A stretch of DNA of 23,056 nucleotides from DATKEG01 sp035544515. Its GTDB lineage: Bacteria; Acidobacteriota; Vicinamibacteria; Fen-336. Positions within the stretch are counted from its first letter, which is position 1. Each line of letters starts with the position of its first letter. The notes under the pieces are model-generated. The model had not been told where the DNA came from. It was given only the letters and a program-made list of their open reading frames with translations, and ran no database searches. This document shows positions 22,373-23,056 of the stretch, piece by piece. The DNA lies in contig DATKEG010000087.1 of assembly GCA_035544515.1 (NCBI GenBank), positions 1 through 23,056 on the forward strand, given 5' to 3'. A program made the position numbers and the translations under genes.

Positions 22373-22993
22373 ATGAGCCCGATCAAGGAGTTGATGAGCA
22401 AGGGCATCCGATACATCGAGACGCCCGGTGGCCCGTCCGTCACGCATCCGGAGTCCGACGCGGCCGATGCCTTCCCGGTGTCGACGCCGCCCGCGCTGAC
22501 GCGGTCCAGCGTGCCGCTCGACGTCGCGGACTGGAGCGCCGTCTATCGGGAGGCGGGCGTGCACCCGCCGCCGCACGGCTACGGCGTGGACCGCGTGGGC
22601 GAGATGCTGGAGACCAAGCGGTTCGGGTCGCTCGACCGCGACACCAGGCGCAAGGCCATCCTGGCCGCGCTCGACGCCGCCGGCGTCTCCATCCGCGACG
22701 TCGTCCAGGACGCCGTGGGGCGCGACCACGCGCTCGACGCGTTCGAGACGTTCAAGCAGCGCGAGGTCGAGGAGATGCGCGTGCGCACCGAGGGCCGCAT
22801 CCAGACCGTCCAGCAGGAGCTGGAGACCGTGCTGCGCGACTCCAACGCCGAGCTCGAGCGCCTCAAGCGCGGGGCCGAAGAGAGCGTGCGCGCCTTCGCG
22901 CAGTTCCAGGAGCGCAAGCGCACCGAGGAGCGGCGCCTGCGCGAGTTCCTGTCCCACTTCGTCCGGGACGAGGAGAACCCCATCCCGGCCTGA
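22373..22993 (+). CDS. coiled-coil protein of unknown function, second paralogue
   Basis: The 206-residue protein is a shorter relative of the one before it. It shares an aligned block: VYREAG at 57-62 and HGYGVDRVGEML at 68-79, then an amphipathic helical region (87-125), then a charged coiled coil (about 126-197) ending in LSHFV just as the neighbour does. It lacks the long Pro/Ala tail and has only a short acidic end (RDEENPIPA). The N-terminal 45 residues differ. It starts 9 nt after the previous stop, with GGAGG overlapping that stop region, so the two are surely co-expressed. No enzyme motif, signal peptide or membrane segment is visible. Tandem duplication and divergence is the simplest origin. 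Confidence 0.75.
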   Translation: MSPIKELMSKGIRYIETPGGPSVTHPESDAADAFPVSTPPALTRSSVPLDVADWSAVYREAGVHPPPHGYGVDRVGEMLETKRFGSLDRDTRRKAILAALDAAGVSIRDVVQDAVGRDHALDAFETFKQREVEEMRVRTEGRIQTVQQELETVLRDSNAELERLKRGAEESVRAFAQFQERKRTEERRLREFLSHFVRDEENPIPA

Positions 22994-23056
22994 CCCACGT
23001 TGGCTGGGCGGCGGCAGCGGCCGGGGCGGTGTTCACTTCCAGTCCCCGAGCAGCCG
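22994..23056. other. short non-coding end of window
   Basis: No open reading frame, hairpin or promoter is supported in these last 63 bases; a further gene may start beyond the edge. Confidence 0.4.

Noticed and set aside
1..23056. CRISPR arrays, tRNA or rRNA genes, insertion sequences, phage genes
   Set aside because: No regularly spaced repeats, cloverleaf-like segments, transposase motifs or terminal inverted repeats were seen on reading both strands.

Overview
The window is very GC-rich, densely coded DNA. It combines an Oar-like TonB-dependent receptor (carboxypeptidase-regulatory domain at the N-terminus, no SusD partner), sulfatase-TPR and DUF5107-TPR proteins, and a secreted protein family of unknown function. 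This mix suggests a soil-type Acidobacteriota or a relative; it is an inference from gene style, and no rRNA or marker gene is present. I saw no tRNA, CRISPR array, insertion sequence or prophage.

Layout. From about 10,655 down to base 1 the minus strand carries a tightly packed row of genes: an AgaS-type sugar isomerase/deaminase, a PfkB-family tagatose-6-phosphate/fructose-1-phosphate kinase, a large DUF5107-TPR protein, a GH123/DUF4091-type glycosidase, a secreted protein of unknown function, a broken Gfo/Idh/MocA oxidoreductase, a PIG-L de-N-acetylase, and a secreted alpha/beta-hydrolase cut by the window edge. Several stop and start codons overlap. Divergently, on the plus strand, lie a DhnA-type class I aldolase and a GNAT acetyltransferase. 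The GNAT gene meets the minus-strand sulfatase-like lipoprotein gene tail to tail, sharing a CTAG stop. Divergent from that gene is the TonB receptor, followed by an epimerase-like protein, a dihydrodipicolinate-synthase-family aldolase and a DeoR-family repressor. After a new promoter come two tandem paralogous coiled-coil genes of unknown function.

How the genes may work together. A secreted GH123-like enzyme (beta-N-acetylgalactosaminidase family), a PIG-L de-N-acetylase, an AgaS-like isomerase/deaminase, a tagatose-6-P-type kinase and a ketose-bisphosphate aldolase are the expected parts for taking an N-acetylgalactosamine-type glycan down to triose phosphates. The TonB receptor would import the oligosaccharides. 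No hexosamine kinase and no inner-membrane transporter is visible.

The most distinctive signal is regulatory. Three copies of an 18-bp motif with consensus CTWTCGTTTNMTTTCGWT, sharing 14 invariant positions, sit at the divergent agaS/aldolase promoter region, at the start of the DUF5107 gene and just downstream of the TonB receptor promoter. They resemble DeoR/AgaR operators (TTTCG half-sites one helical turn apart). The DeoR gene encoded here is the obvious candidate regulator, which would make both arms of the locus one regulon.
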